A DNA stretch of 64,000 bases from Actinomadura flavalba DSM 45200 (lineage in GTDB: Bacteria; Actinomycetota; Actinomycetes; Streptosporangiales; Streptosporangiaceae), in contig NZ_KB894093.1 of assembly GCF_000374305.1 (NCBI RefSeq), positions 372,001 through 436,000 of the forward strand. Reading direction: 5' to 3'. Every line of letters starts with the position of its first letter. Positions within the stretch are counted from its first letter, which is position 1. This document shows positions 1-9,152 of this stretch, piece after piece. The notes under the pieces were generated by a model. It ran no database searches. It was given only the letters and a program-made list of their open reading frames with translations, and was not told the origin of the DNA. Position numbers and translations under genes: made by a program.

Positions 1-2
1 TC

Positions 3-824
3 GCAGCGATCCTCTTCGGCGTGATCGGCACGCCCCTGGTCTTCCTCGCCTCCCTGGCCGTCGCCCGGCGGCTGCCGGAACGCCCCGTGCCCGCGCGGTT
101 GCTGACGGCACGGGAGCAGCTTCTCGACAATGTCGGTCCCATCGGGGCCTTTGTCATGCTCTACGGCGCGGGAATCTACGCGATCACTGCCGTCGGCCTG
201 CTTCTCGGCGAGTTCCTCCAGCGCATCGAGGACCCGGTGGACTGGCCGACCTTCCGTTATGTCGAGGACGTTCAGGACACCGGCTGGGCCTCGGTGATGA
301 ACACCGTCGGGCAGATGGGCAACATCGACGAGACCCGCGTCGTCGCGGTCGTCTCCATCGTCGTCCTCACGGCGGTCGCGCTGCTGCGCCGTGAACGGCC
401 GTGGGTGCCCGCCGCGCTCATCTCCTGCACGGTCCTCACGCAGAAGTTCGGCCAGGCGGCGCTGGCGAAGATCGTCGACCGGGGCCACCCGCCGACCACG
501 CTAGGCACCTATCCGTCCGGTGGCTGCGCGCGCATCCTGGCCATCTACGGGACGATCATGTTCCTCGTCCTGGCCTACGCCCGCGCCGGGCGGCTGCTGC
601 GCTCGGCCGGATGGGCGCTGATCGTGACCCTCGCCTTCGCCGAGGGATACACCCGGATGTACCTCAACAAGCACTGGCTGACCGACGTGTGGGGCGGCTG
701 GGCCGTCGGCGGCATGATGCTGGTCGTGACCGTCTTCGCCGCGCGGGCGCTGCTGGACCGCCCGGACGGCCGCGCCCGGACGCCGGACGGGAACGCCGCC
801 GGGCGCACCCCCGAGGTCGTCTGA
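3..824 (+). CDS. PAP2-superfamily membrane phosphatase (5' end missing)
   Basis: The frame is open to the left edge, and the first residues read as an interrupted membrane segment, so the true start lies upstream; the first in-window start codon is a GTG at 21 with no ribosome binding site. About five hydrophobic helices are visible. The third PAP2 motif is intact near the C-terminus (RMYLNKHWLTD, i.e. R-x5-H-x3-D). The first is weak (KIVDRGHPP), and the second reads PSGG where the family has PSGH, so one catalytic histidine appears to be missing. Known relatives dephosphorylate lipid phosphates such as undecaprenyl pyrophosphate or phosphatidic acid. With the altered second motif, activity here is uncertain. 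It converges on the next gene across a strong hairpin. Confidence 0.75.
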   Translation, partial: AAILFGVIGTPLVFLASLAVARRLPERPVPARLLTAREQLLDNVGPIGAFVMLYGAGIYAITAVGLLLGEFLQRIEDPVDWPTFRYVEDVQDTGWASVMNTVGQMGNIDETRVVAVVSIVVLTAVALLRRERPWVPAALISCTVLTQKFGQAALAKIVDRGHPPTTLGTYPSGGCARILAIYGTIMFLVLAYARAGRLLRSAGWALIVTLAFAEGYTRMYLNKHWLTDVWGGWAVGGMMLVVTVFAARALLDRPDGRARTPDGNAAGRTPEVV

Positions 825-836
825 GCCGGACATGGC

Positions 837-868
837 GAGGCCCCGGCGGGCGAACCCGCCGGGGCCTC
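837..868. terminator. Hairpin between convergent genes
   Basis: A perfect 14-bp GC-rich stem (837-850 with 855-868) closes a CGAA tetraloop. It sits 12 nt after the phosphatase stop and 60 nt after the stop of the opposing exoprotein gene, so it can serve both. There is no T-run, as is usual for actinomycete terminators. Confidence 0.75.
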
Positions 869-928
869 ATCGTGTCCGGACCCCGGTACGGTCCCCGGCC
901 GGATCGCTCCGCCGGGGACCGTCCGGTG

Positions 929-3775
929 TCAGGGCTTGCGCGCCAGGACGATCGTCCACATCAGCGCCCGGCTGGCCGCGTCCGTCTCCGCCGTCCGGGC
1001 CGGGTACGCTCCCGCCGGTGCGGCGCCGCCGCTGTCCGCGACGAGCGTGGTGATGCGACCGCTCGCCGAGCCGATCCCCGTCGCGCGGGTCTCGACGCCG
1101 GACGGGGCCGTCCACGCCGTCGTGCTGGACGACTTGTCGCCCCAGTAGGAGACGACCCAGCCGCCACCGGCCGGGACCGTCGCCGCGGGGGCCGCGTGCG
1201 CGGTGACCGCCGTCGCGTCGGTCGCCTTGGCGACGGAAGCGATCGGGTCCGTGGCGTGGGTGCCCTGGTAGGCGAGCACGCGCACGTCGGCCTTGGTGAT
1301 GGCGCTGAAGGTCAGCCCGGCCGCCGATCCCGCGTCGCCCGCCTGCGCGACGCGCTTCCAGACCGTGGACGTCACGCCCGCTCCGGCGTTCTGGGTGTCC
1401 ACCTCGGTCCATCCGGCCGGCGGCGTCGTCACCGCCGCGCCCGAGCTGTTGTAGGTCGTGATCAGCAGCAGGCCGTCGCCGGGCTGGACACTGGTCGGGA
1501 TCTGCGCGCTGATGCTCGACCCGTTGCCGTTGGCCCCGGTGACGCCCCGGAAGGAGACGCCCGTCTGGGTCTCGGTGACGGTCACCTGCTGGGTGCGGGT
1601 GCCCGTGCCGCCCTGGTTGTCGGTCACGGTCAGCTTGACGGTGTAGGTGCCCGCCTCGTCGTAGGTGTGCGACGCGGTGGCGCCGGTGCCGTTCTCGCCG
1701 TCGCCGAAGTCCCACGCGTACGACGCGATGGTGCCGTCGGGGTCCTCGGAGGCCGACCCGTTGAACGTGCACTCCAGCTCGGTGCAGTTGGTGGTGAACG
1801 ACGCGAGCGGGTCCTGGTTGGGGACGCCCGCGTACAGGAACACGGCGCGGCCCCGCCAGTCGGCGGTGCTCACCTGGACGGGCGTGCCGCTCGGCACCCC
1901 GGCGGCGGAGAAGTCCACCCGGAACAGGCGGCCGTTGTCGTTGTTGACGTAGTACAGCTTGCCGTCGTTGACGAACATGCCGCCCACGGCGTTCCAGTTC
2001 ATCCCGGGCAGGTTGCCGGTGGCCGTGTTCTCCTGGGCGCCGACGATGTTGCTCTCCGGCGTGAAGCCCCGGTAGTACAGCGACGACTGGCCGCGCGTGT
2101 AGTAGATGCGGCCGTTGGCGTAGAACATGCCCTTGATGTTCGGCACCGAGTTGTGCCAGCTACTCATGTTGGTGAGCTGGTCGGCGGCGTCGATCGCGGT
2201 GGCCGCGCCGAGCGTCGTGCCGTTGAAGGTGCGGCGGTAGAACTTGTTGTCGGAGTGGCCGTAGAACAGCTCGCCGTTGACCATGAACGAGCCGCGCACC
2301 GTCCGCCAGTCGAACCCGGCGGTGCCGTCGGTCACCTCACCGCCCGTGGTGCTGCCGTTGAACGAGCGGTGGCGCAGGTAGTTCTGCGCGAACAGCGTGG
2401 CGATGCCGCCGCCGGAGTAGACGTTGCCGGGCAGCGCGCCGGTGTCGTTGCGCGGGACGGTGGTGCCGCCCGCGAGCGGGAACATCGCGAGCTTCTGGTG
2501 CCACTCGCCGCCGGCCTCGTCGGTGTCGCTGCCCATCCACAGGCCCTCGCTGGTGGCGAGGAGGTCGAAGACGCCGACGCCGAGGGTGCGGCCGGGATTC
2601 CAGGAGTACGGGATGCCGTTCACGGGGTCGAGCGCCACGATGCCGCGACGCGAGACGGCGCCCTGGCCGGGGTTGTCGGCGGCGAACGGGTTGTTCGCCC
2701 AGCGGAAGTGGCCGCCCGCGTACACGACGGTGTCGGTGATCTCGACGGCGTAGCTGGTGTCGCCGCCGGTGGTGTTGATCCAGGTCGGCTGCTGCCCGGC
2801 GCCGGTGGCGGCCGTCTCCCAGCGCGCGTGGGTGTCGCACAGCTTGGGCGGGGCGCCGTACGCACCGGTGGTGGTCACGACGAAGAACGACCCGTCGGGC
2901 GAGAAGTCGATGTCGCGCATGTAGGTGTCGAACGACTGCGAGCACTGGTCGGCGTACCGGTTGGTGTCCCAGTTCGCCAGCGTCGCCGAGGCGCCGGTCA
3001 GGTCGAGCATGACGATCTGGCGCCGGGTCACGCCGAACGCCGAGCTGAAGTTGCCGACGCCGACGAGCTTGGAGCCGTCGGGGGTCACGTCCATCTTGTA
3101 GACCTGCGTGACGCCGGTGCCGGTCTGCGTGCCCGCGAGGTTGATGTTCAGGAAGTCGTCGCGGGCGCCGGTCTGCGGGTCGATCGTCGCGATTCCCTGG
3201 CGGGGCTGGCCGCCGACCGTGGAGAACGTTCCAGCGACGTAGAGCCGTCCGCCCGCGAAGCGCAGGTCACGGACGCGGGCGTCGAACTGGGGCTGGAAGG
3301 AGGTGATGGGGGCGCCGGTCTGGGCGTCGATGCGGGCCAGCACGAAGGTGCGGACGCCGTTGATGTAGCCGAAGTTGCCGCCGACGTACAGGGACTGGCC
3401 GTCGGGGGCGGGCAGCACGACGCTGACTTCGTTCTTGTCGACGTCCGGGGCGAACGTCGGGTCGATGGCGCCGGTCTCGGCGTCGAAGGCGAACAGCCGG
3501 TTACGGGTGAGGACGGGCTTGCCGCCGCCCTGCTCCTTCACCTTGGTGAACGAGCCGCCGGCGTAGATCTTGCCGTTGAGCTTGACGAGCGACTTGATGT
3601 CGCCGTCCTGCGCGTGCGGCGTGTAGTCCACCGGGTCGGCGTTGACGACCTTCCCGTGGGCGTAGTCCGATCCGCGCTGTTCCGCGGTCGCGGGGCCGGT
3701 GACGGCGATGCCCGTCACCGTTCCGAGCACCAGCGCCGCTCCCGCGACGAGGGCTCCGAGCCTGCGTCTCCCCAT
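929..3775 (-). CDS. Secreted beta-propeller-like protein with PKD domain
   Basis: 948 residues from an ATG preceded by GGAGGGG at good spacing; the frame stays open upstream but without a better start. Residues 1-31 form a signal peptide (two arginines, hydrophobic core, ATA cleavage site). Residues 60-640 hold repeated blades of the type 'KIYAGGSF', 'LYVGGNF', 'RLYVAGTF', as in delta-60-repeat/quinoprotein-like propellers. A clear PKD domain follows at about 657-740 (YAWDFGDG core), then a 200-residue beta-rich C-terminal domain seen in actinobacterial exoproteins. No LPXTG or lipobox, so release or glycan binding is likely. It is divergent from the exopolysaccharide operon, suggesting a surface or matrix role, which is inference. 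Confidence 0.85.
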   Translation of the reverse strand: MGRRRLGALVAGAALVLGTVTGIAVTGPATAEQRGSDYAHGKVVNADPVDYTPHAQDGDIKSLVKLNGKIYAGGSFTKVKEQGGGKPVLTRNRLFAFDAETGAIDPTFAPDVDKNEVSVVLPAPDGQSLYVGGNFGYINGVRTFVLARIDAQTGAPITSFQPQFDARVRDLRFAGGRLYVAGTFSTVGGQPRQGIATIDPQTGARDDFLNINLAGTQTGTGVTQVYKMDVTPDGSKLVGVGNFSSAFGVTRRQIVMLDLTGASATLANWDTNRYADQCSQSFDTYMRDIDFSPDGSFFVVTTTGAYGAPPKLCDTHARWETAATGAGQQPTWINTTGGDTSYAVEITDTVVYAGGHFRWANNPFAADNPGQGAVSRRGIVALDPVNGIPYSWNPGRTLGVGVFDLLATSEGLWMGSDTDEAGGEWHQKLAMFPLAGGTTVPRNDTGALPGNVYSGGGIATLFAQNYLRHRSFNGSTTGGEVTDGTAGFDWRTVRGSFMVNGELFYGHSDNKFYRRTFNGTTLGAATAIDAADQLTNMSSWHNSVPNIKGMFYANGRIYYTRGQSSLYYRGFTPESNIVGAQENTATGNLPGMNWNAVGGMFVNDGKLYYVNNDNGRLFRVDFSAAGVPSGTPVQVSTADWRGRAVFLYAGVPNQDPLASFTTNCTELECTFNGSASEDPDGTIASYAWDFGDGENGTGATASHTYDEAGTYTVKLTVTDNQGGTGTRTQQVTVTETQTGVSFRGVTGANGNGSSISAQIPTSVQPGDGLLLITTYNSSGAAVTTPPAGWTEVDTQNAGAGVTSTVWKRVAQAGDAGSAAGLTFSAITKADVRVLAYQGTHATDPIASVAKATDATAVTAHAAPAATVPAGGGWVVSYWGDKSSSTTAWTAPSGVETRATGIGSASGRITTLVADSGGAAPAGAYPARTAETDAASRALMWTIVLARKP

Positions 3776-3906
3776 GCAGCCCCTCCGGGCAAAGTAGAAG
3801 TAAAAGAAGCGCCAACTGCACTCCAAGTGCCTCGGCGCCGGGACAGCGTAACGGGGGCGCGTCCTTCGGCTGAGCTGGATGTGCTGAAATGTTTTGGCTT
3901 CCCTGC

Positions 3907-3936
3907 TAAATAGCACCTTTTGGGCACCCATGTCAC
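3907..3936 (-). promoter_or_regulatory. Candidate promoter of the exoprotein gene
   Basis: On the minus strand GTGACA (3931-3936) is followed after 18 nt by TATTTA (3907-3912), a reasonable sigma-A-type promoter about 130 nt upstream of the exoprotein start. It lies in a 377-nt gap (3776-4152) in which, apart from this and the dyad at 3969-3993, I see no gene. Confidence 0.45.
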
Positions 3937-3968
3937 ACCGAAGCCGCTGATCAAGGACCCGTCGCCGG

Positions 3969-3993
3969 GGTGCGCAAGGTACTCTTACGCACC
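3969..3993. promoter_or_regulatory. Inverted repeat between divergent genes
   Basis: GGTGCGCAAG (3969-3978) and CTTACGCACC (3984-3993) form a 10-bp inverted repeat with one mismatch around a 5-nt spacer. The position, upstream of the candidate exoprotein promoter and 160 nt before the exopolysaccharide operon, suits an operator acting on one or both units. The binding protein is unknown. Confidence 0.4.
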
Positions 3994-4152
3994 GGAAACA
4001 GCCACCGCGCCGGGGTTGCGGGACCGTTCCGGACGCGGACGGGCGGGCCTGACCGCATGCGGACGCCACCACGTGCCATCCACCCCGGACCCCGGCACGT
4101 CCACGGGTAAAGACGGCCGGAACGGACCACGCGGCCACGGAACGGAGCGGGA

Positions 4153-5559
4153 TTGACCGGGATGCGAGCGATCGCGGGCGGGGCGCCGCTCGCCGAGTCG
4201 CCACGGCTCCTCCCCTGGCGGCTGCGCCCGGGCTGGCCGCTCACCGTCGCGCTGGGCGGCTTCCCCGTCTGGTGGCTCCTCGGCCTCGCCAACATCATGC
4301 TCGTCCTCACCGCCGTCCCGATGGGGCTCACGCTCTGGCGGCGGCGCGGACGGCTCGTCGCCCCCAGCGGCTTCGGCGTCTGGCTCGTCTTCCTCGCCTG
4401 GGTCGTGCTCGGCCTGCTGACCCTCTTCGCCGACGCTCCCGGCGCCGTCCCCGGCGGCGGGGCCAGCCGCTACCTGGTGTGGGGCTGGCGGTTCGCCTGG
4501 TACAGCGCCTTCACCATCGTGCTGCTCTACATCGGCAACCTGAGCGAACGCGAACTGCCCTCCGGCAGGATCGGGCGGCTGCTCGGCTGGATGTTCGTCG
4601 TGACGACGTTCGGCGGCCTGCTCGGCTCCTTCTTCCCCGGCATCCAGCTCACCTCGCTGATGGAGATGCTGCTGCCCGGCGGGGTCCGCCAGATCGGCTT
4701 CATCCGCGACATCATCCATCCGAAGACCGCCGAGATCTCCACGATCCTCGGCTTCGAGCAGTCCCGGCCGATGGCCCCGTTCGCCTACGCCAACACGTGG
4801 GGGTCGGCGTACGCGTTCTTCCTCCCCTACTTCGTCCTCACCTGGATCGTCCGCGCCAAGCGGACGCGGCGCGTCTTCGCGATCCTGGTGCTCGTCGCCT
4901 CCCTGTGGCCGGTCGTGTACTCCCTCAACCGGATGCTGTGGGTGGCGCTGGGCGGCATGCTCGTCTTCGGCGTCGTCAAGCTCGCGCAGGTCGGCGGTCC
5001 CCGCGTCATCGCCCGGGCGACGGTCGCGCTCGCCGCGGGCGCCGTCCTCATCGCGCTGTCGCCGCTGCCCGGCCTCGTCCAGGACCGCCTGGACAACCCG
5101 CACAGCAACAACCGCCGCACGCTGCTCGCCGAGGAGACCACGCGCAGCGCCCTGGCGGGGTCACCGCTCGTCGGGTTCGGCACGACCCGCGACGTGCAGG
5201 GCGACCTCGGGCAGGTCGGCGGCGGGAACAAGCCGGGCTGCAAGGCGTGCGGCTCCCCGCCGCTCGGCACCCAGGGCCACCTCTGGCTGCTGATCTTCGC
5301 CAACGGCATCGTCGGGACGATCCTGTTCTGCGCCTTCTTCCTGCGCCGGTTCGCCGCGCACTGGAAGGACCGCGGCGCCTACTCGCTGGCCGGGTGCAGC
5401 GTCCTCATCTCCTGCGGACTGTTCCTGATCACCTACGACCTGGTGGAGGTCCCCCTGTACACGGTGATGATCGCGGTGGCGCTGATGTGGCGCGCCAAGC
5501 GGGACGAGATCGGCGGTCCCGCGCGGCTGCACATGCTGACCCTCGGCTGGAGGCGCTGA
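4153..5559 (+). CDS. O-antigen ligase/Wzy-like polymerase
   Basis: Polytopic membrane protein of 468 residues with about ten to eleven hydrophobic segments and one long extracytoplasmic loop before the last helices (around 320-390), the layout of Wzy polymerases and WaaL ligases. GGAG at 4144-4147 lies 5 nt before the TTG used here; an ATG at 4162 is possible but has poor spacing. Its stop overlaps the next start (ATGA), so it opens a coupled operon with kinase, sulfotransferase, Wzz-like and flippase genes. The inferred role is joining exported repeat units into an exopolysaccharide chain. Sequence alone does not separate polymerase from ligase. Confidence 0.75.
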   Translation: MTGMRAIAGGAPLAESPRLLPWRLRPGWPLTVALGGFPVWWLLGLANIMLVLTAVPMGLTLWRRRGRLVAPSGFGVWLVFLAWVVLGLLTLFADAPGAVPGGGASRYLVWGWRFAWYSAFTIVLLYIGNLSERELPSGRIGRLLGWMFVVTTFGGLLGSFFPGIQLTSLMEMLLPGGVRQIGFIRDIIHPKTAEISTILGFEQSRPMAPFAYANTWGSAYAFFLPYFVLTWIVRAKRTRRVFAILVLVASLWPVVYSLNRMLWVALGGMLVFGVVKLAQVGGPRVIARATVALAAGAVLIALSPLPGLVQDRLDNPHSNNRRTLLAEETTRSALAGSPLVGFGTTRDVQGDLGQVGGGNKPGCKACGSPPLGTQGHLWLLIFANGIVGTILFCAFFLRRFAAHWKDRGAYSLAGCSVLISCGLFLITYDLVEVPLYTVMIAVALMWRAKRDEIGGPARLHMLTLGWRR

Positions 5560-6755
5560 TGACCGCCGCAGAGCCGGTACGGGAGGCGTGGACCGACGCC
5601 GTGCGGAGCCTGTGGCCCGGCGCGACCGTCACCGCCGTCGGCCCCGGCGCCGCCGCCGGAGCCCGCCGCGAGCTGGCGTTCCTGCCGGACGCCGAGCATC
5701 CCCGGCTGCTCGTCCCGGCCGGGCTGCCCGCCGTCGCCGCGGCGTCCCTGCGCCGCTACAGCCACGACCTCGGCGTCAAGCAGCGCGCCACCCGCGCGCT
5801 GACGGCGGCGGCCGTGCGCACCGGCCTGCCCGAACGGACGCTCCGCGACCGGCTCGCGATCACCGGCGGGGACGCCTCGATCGAGGACCGGCTCGCCGAG
5901 ATCCTCGGCCGCCCCGTGGTCGTCAGCATCGGGCTCGGCAGCGCCCGCGCCAACCGCAAGCCCGTCCTGCACGCACTGTCGCCGCGCGGCGAACCGCTGG
6001 CGTTCGTGAAGGTCGGCGACACCGGGACCGCCCGCGACCTCACCTCCGGCGAGGCCGCCGCCCTGCGCTACCTCGCCGAGCACCCGCCGGCGGGACTGCA
6101 CGTGCCCGCGCTGCTGCACCACGGGCCGTGGCAGGGCCACGACCTGCTCGTCCTGGAGCCGCTGCCGACGAGCGCGCGGGGCCGCAGGCCGCGCGACCGC
6201 GCCCCCGTCGCCGGGATGCGCGCGCTGTTCGAGACCGGCGGCACCGAGCGCGCCGCGCTGCGCGACTCGCGCTTCTGGAAGGCGATGACCGCCGCGCCCG
6301 CCGACGTCCGCGACGCCGCCCAGCGGGAGCGGTTCACCGCCGTCGTCGACGGCCTGGGCGCCGCCCACGGCGGCGCCGAGCTGGAGTTCGGCGCCTGGCA
6401 CGGCGACTGGACGCCGTGGAACATGGCGTGGCACCGGGGCGTCCTGCGCGTCTGGGACTGGGAGCGGTTCGCCCGCGACGTCCCCGCCGGGTTCGACCTG
6501 CTGCACTACCGCCTCCAGGAGGCGATGCGCACCGCCACCGGCCCCGCCTACGCGACCTGGCCGGACGGCGCCGACGCCGCGCTCGCCCCGCTCGGCCTCA
6601 CCGGCGCCGACGCCGCCGCGACCGTCCGGCTGTACCTGCTGGAACTCTGCCGCCGCTACCTGCTGGCCGCGCAGGAGCCGATCGGCGGGCCGCTGCGCGC
6701 GGACACCGCCCGGCTGCTCGACCTGCTGCACGCCGACCTCCGGAGGAACCCGTGA
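5559..6755 (+). CDS. Aminoglycoside-phosphotransferase-fold kinase
   Basis: 398 residues; ATG overlaps the previous stop as ATGA and is preceded by GGAGG. The C-terminal half has the kinase core of the APH/choline-kinase fold: HGDWTPWN (about 281-288, catalytic Asp and metal-binding Asn) followed by the DWERF block that supplies the second metal Asp. The N-terminal 130 residues are not recognisable. Inside a polysaccharide operon the substrate is more likely a sugar, polyol or lipid carrier than an antibiotic, but this is inference. Confidence 0.7.
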   Translation: MTAAEPVREAWTDAVRSLWPGATVTAVGPGAAAGARRELAFLPDAEHPRLLVPAGLPAVAAASLRRYSHDLGVKQRATRALTAAAVRTGLPERTLRDRLAITGGDASIEDRLAEILGRPVVVSIGLGSARANRKPVLHALSPRGEPLAFVKVGDTGTARDLTSGEAAALRYLAEHPPAGLHVPALLHHGPWQGHDLLVLEPLPTSARGRRPRDRAPVAGMRALFETGGTERAALRDSRFWKAMTAAPADVRDAAQRERFTAVVDGLGAAHGGAELEFGAWHGDWTPWNMAWHRGVLRVWDWERFARDVPAGFDLLHYRLQEAMRTATGPAYATWPDGADAALAPLGLTGADAAATVRLYLLELCRRYLLAAQEPIGGPLRADTARLLDLLHADLRRNP

Positions 6756-7615
6756 TCTCACGCAGCGACGCCCCGCAGTGGGTCAAGGACGCGGGCCGCG
6801 CCGCGACCCGCACCGGCGGGCGCCTCACCGCCGGGGCGCGGATGCTGCCCGACTTCCTCATGGTCGGCACCCAGCGCGGCGGGACGACCTCGCTGTTCCG
6901 CGCGCTGGCCGCGCACCCGTCCGTGACCGGGCCGAACCTCCACAAGGGCGTCCACTACTTCGACGTCAACTACCCGCGCGGGCTCTCCTGGTACCGGGGG
7001 CACTTCCCGGTGCGGGCGCTCGCCGAGCGGCGCGCCGCCGGGGCGCGCCCGCTGGCCTTCGAGTCCGCCGGGTACTACATGCACCACCCGTGCGCCGCCG
7101 AGCGGATCGCCCGCGACCTGCCCGGCGTCAAGCTGATCGCGCTGCTGCGCGACCCCGTCGAGCGGGCGTACTCGGCGCACAAGCACGAGCTGGCGCGGGG
7201 CTTCGAGACCGAGCCGTTCGAGCGGGCCCTCGACCTGGAACCCGAACGGCTCGCCGGGGAGGTCGAGCGGCTGCGCGCCGACCCCGGCTACCTCAGCCAC
7301 GCCCACCGGCACCACTCCTACCTGGACCGGGGCCAGTACGCCGAGCAGATCGAGCGGCTGTTCGGCCTGTTCGGCCGGGACCGGGTGCTCGTCCTGTACG
7401 CCGAGGACTTCTTCGGCGACCCCGAGCCCTGCTACGACCGCATCCTGGACTTCCTCGGGCTGCCCGCCTGGCGCCCGGCGTCGTTCGAGCGGCACAACGC
7501 GCGGCCCGGCTCGCCGCTGCCGGACCGCCTGCTGACGCGGCTGCGCGACCACTACGCCCCGCACGACGACGCGCTGGCCGAGCTGCTCGGCGCGGAACCG
7601 GCCTGGCGGCGATGA
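6752..7615 (+). CDS. PAPS-dependent sulfotransferase
   Basis: 287 residues from a GTG that overlaps the kinase stop, with GGAGG 4 nt upstream. The 5'-phosphosulfate loop GTQRGGTTSL (39-48) and the 3'-phosphate motif RDPVERAYS (133-141) are both clear, as in heparan/chondroitin-type carbohydrate sulfotransferases. No signal peptide or membrane segment, so it acts in the cytoplasm, probably on lipid-linked glycan precursors before export. Its donor PAPS and its product PAP connect it with cysD, cysN and the CysQ-type gene 10 kb away. The acceptor sugar cannot be told from the sequence. Confidence 0.85.
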   Translation: MISRSDAPQWVKDAGRAATRTGGRLTAGARMLPDFLMVGTQRGGTTSLFRALAAHPSVTGPNLHKGVHYFDVNYPRGLSWYRGHFPVRALAERRAAGARPLAFESAGYYMHHPCAAERIARDLPGVKLIALLRDPVERAYSAHKHELARGFETEPFERALDLEPERLAGEVERLRADPGYLSHAHRHHSYLDRGQYAEQIERLFGLFGRDRVLVLYAEDFFGDPEPCYDRILDFLGLPAWRPASFERHNARPGSPLPDRLLTRLRDHYAPHDDALAELLGAEPAWRR

Positions 7616-9015
7616 GCAGGAAGCCGCTCGGCCCGTCCAGCGTGCAGGCCGAGCCGCCGCTCGCGCCCGACTCGGTGCCGCTCACCCGGTACCCGGGCGC
7701 GGTGCGGCGGCATCTGACGGCGCTGGTGATCGCGCTCGTCCTCGGCGTGGGATGCGGCGTCGCGAAGATCGTCCTCACTCCGCCGACGTACACCGCGTCC
7801 GTCGCGGTGCTGGCCCCGCCGGTCACGCTGCACCCCGGTTTCGGCGCCGGGCGCGGCCTGACGGCCGGGTCGCGCACCCCGCGCGACACCACGATGGACA
7901 CCGAGGCGCAGCTCGTGTGGTCGGACGAGGTGATGCGGCGGCTCGCGACGTTCCCCGGCTTCCAGATGCCGCGCGAACGGCTCCGCGAGCGCATCATGCT
8001 CACGGTCCCGGCGAACACGCACGTGCTGACGATCCAGGTGCGGGCGCCGTCCGCCGAGATCGCCGTGTCCGGCGCGGAGGCCGTCGCCGAGGCGTACCTG
8101 AACCTGCGGCAGCAGATCATGGGTTCGGTCCAGCAGCGCAACCGCGAGTCGTTGCAGCGGAACGTCTCCCTGCTGAACAAGCAGCTCGAAGCGCTGCCCG
8201 GCGACGACAGCCAGCTCACCCGGCTCACGGCCCGCACCCGCCGCCAGGCCCTCATGAAGCGCATCCAGGCGGTGGAGAAGCAGATCTCCGGGCTGGACAG
8301 CAAGGCCGTGCAGCCCGGCGAGGTGCTGCGCGGCGCGCAGCGGCCCGCGTCCCGCGACGACCTCGGCTTCGACGTCGCGCTCGCCTCCGGCGCCGGGCTC
8401 GGCCTGCTCGGCTGGCTCGGCTGGGTGCTCGTGCTGGCCGCCCGGCCGCGCCGCATCCGGCGCCCCGCCGACGTCCGGCTGCACAGCCGGCTGCCGATCA
8501 TGGTGGAGTCGCCCGCCTACGACGGCGGGCACCGCGAGGTCTGCCGCCGCCTGCGCAACCTGGTGTTCGACGCCGAGGCCGACCGCGTCCTGGTGACCGG
8601 CGTCCCGGCCCGCGCGGGCACCGCCATCGCCTACGAGCTGGCGCAACTGTGCGCGGAGGGCGGCTCCCCGACGACCGTGCTGCGCGTCCACGACGGCAGC
8701 GCGCCGCCCGAGACGTCCACGACGGGCGACGTACCCGCCCGCGCGTTCCAGGTACGGTTCATCCGCAGCGACGACGACCGCCAGCTCGCCCGCGGCATCG
8801 CGCGCGCGGCCCGCGAGTCGCGCATCGTCGTCATCACCACCCCCGACCTCACCGCCGCCGACACCACCAGCGCCGCCGTGGCCAGCGACCTCACGATCGT
8901 GGTCGTGGAGCGCGGCAGCGCGCTGGACCGGGACGTCGCCCGCGGCGTCCTCGCCCTCGACCAGGCCGCCACCCCCGCGCGCGGCATCGTCCTGACCGCG
9001 CAGGCGTCCGGTTGA
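7612..9015 (+). CDS. Wzz-type chain-length protein with degenerate kinase-like domain
   Basis: 467 residues; ATGA overlap with the sulfotransferase. One membrane helix at about 35-52, a periplasmic Wzz region with a coiled segment at about 165-235 (LQRNVSLLNKQLEALPG), a second helix at about 260-278, then a cytoplasmic domain resembling a bacterial tyrosine kinase. In that domain the P-loop position reads GVPARAGTA and lacks the lysine of GKT/S, so ATP hydrolysis is unlikely. A second protein of the same architecture follows 137 nt later. Expected role: control of exopolysaccharide chain length and export together with the Wzy- and Wzx-like proteins. Confidence 0.8.
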   Translation: MSRKPLGPSSVQAEPPLAPDSVPLTRYPGAVRRHLTALVIALVLGVGCGVAKIVLTPPTYTASVAVLAPPVTLHPGFGAGRGLTAGSRTPRDTTMDTEAQLVWSDEVMRRLATFPGFQMPRERLRERIMLTVPANTHVLTIQVRAPSAEIAVSGAEAVAEAYLNLRQQIMGSVQQRNRESLQRNVSLLNKQLEALPGDDSQLTRLTARTRRQALMKRIQAVEKQISGLDSKAVQPGEVLRGAQRPASRDDLGFDVALASGAGLGLLGWLGWVLVLAARPRRIRRPADVRLHSRLPIMVESPAYDGGHREVCRRLRNLVFDAEADRVLVTGVPARAGTAIAYELAQLCAEGGSPTTVLRVHDGSAPPETSTTGDVPARAFQVRFIRSDDDRQLARGIARAARESRIVVITTPDLTAADTTSAAVASDLTIVVVERGSALDRDVARGVLALDQAATPARGIVLTAQASG

Positions 9016-9059
9016 CCGCCCGGCGCGTCGGCCGAGCCCGTTCCGGTTCCCGAACAAGG

Positions 9060-9100
9060 TTGACATGAAGGAAACGCTCACACCGCAAAGCGCGGATACA
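9060..9100 (+). promoter_or_regulatory. Possible internal promoter
   Basis: The only sizeable gap of the operon (9016-9152) contains TTGACA at 9060-9065 and GATACA at 9095-9100. Their 29-nt spacing is too long for one standard promoter. GGAAAC (9070-9075), 17 nt before CGGATA, could be an ECF-type alternative. Weak evidence; it may allow the downstream half of the operon to be transcribed separately. Confidence 0.25.
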
Positions 9101-9152
9101 GTCAAGGCCAACGATGCGGCAAGCACGTCATCGATCGCTGAGGGGACACGTC

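Noticed and set aside
401-3913. 1170-residue plus-strand open frame opposite the exoprotein gene
   Set aside because: Low-complexity Arg/Gly/Val-rich translation without domains; shadow of a real minus-strand gene with signal peptide, repeats and PKD domain.
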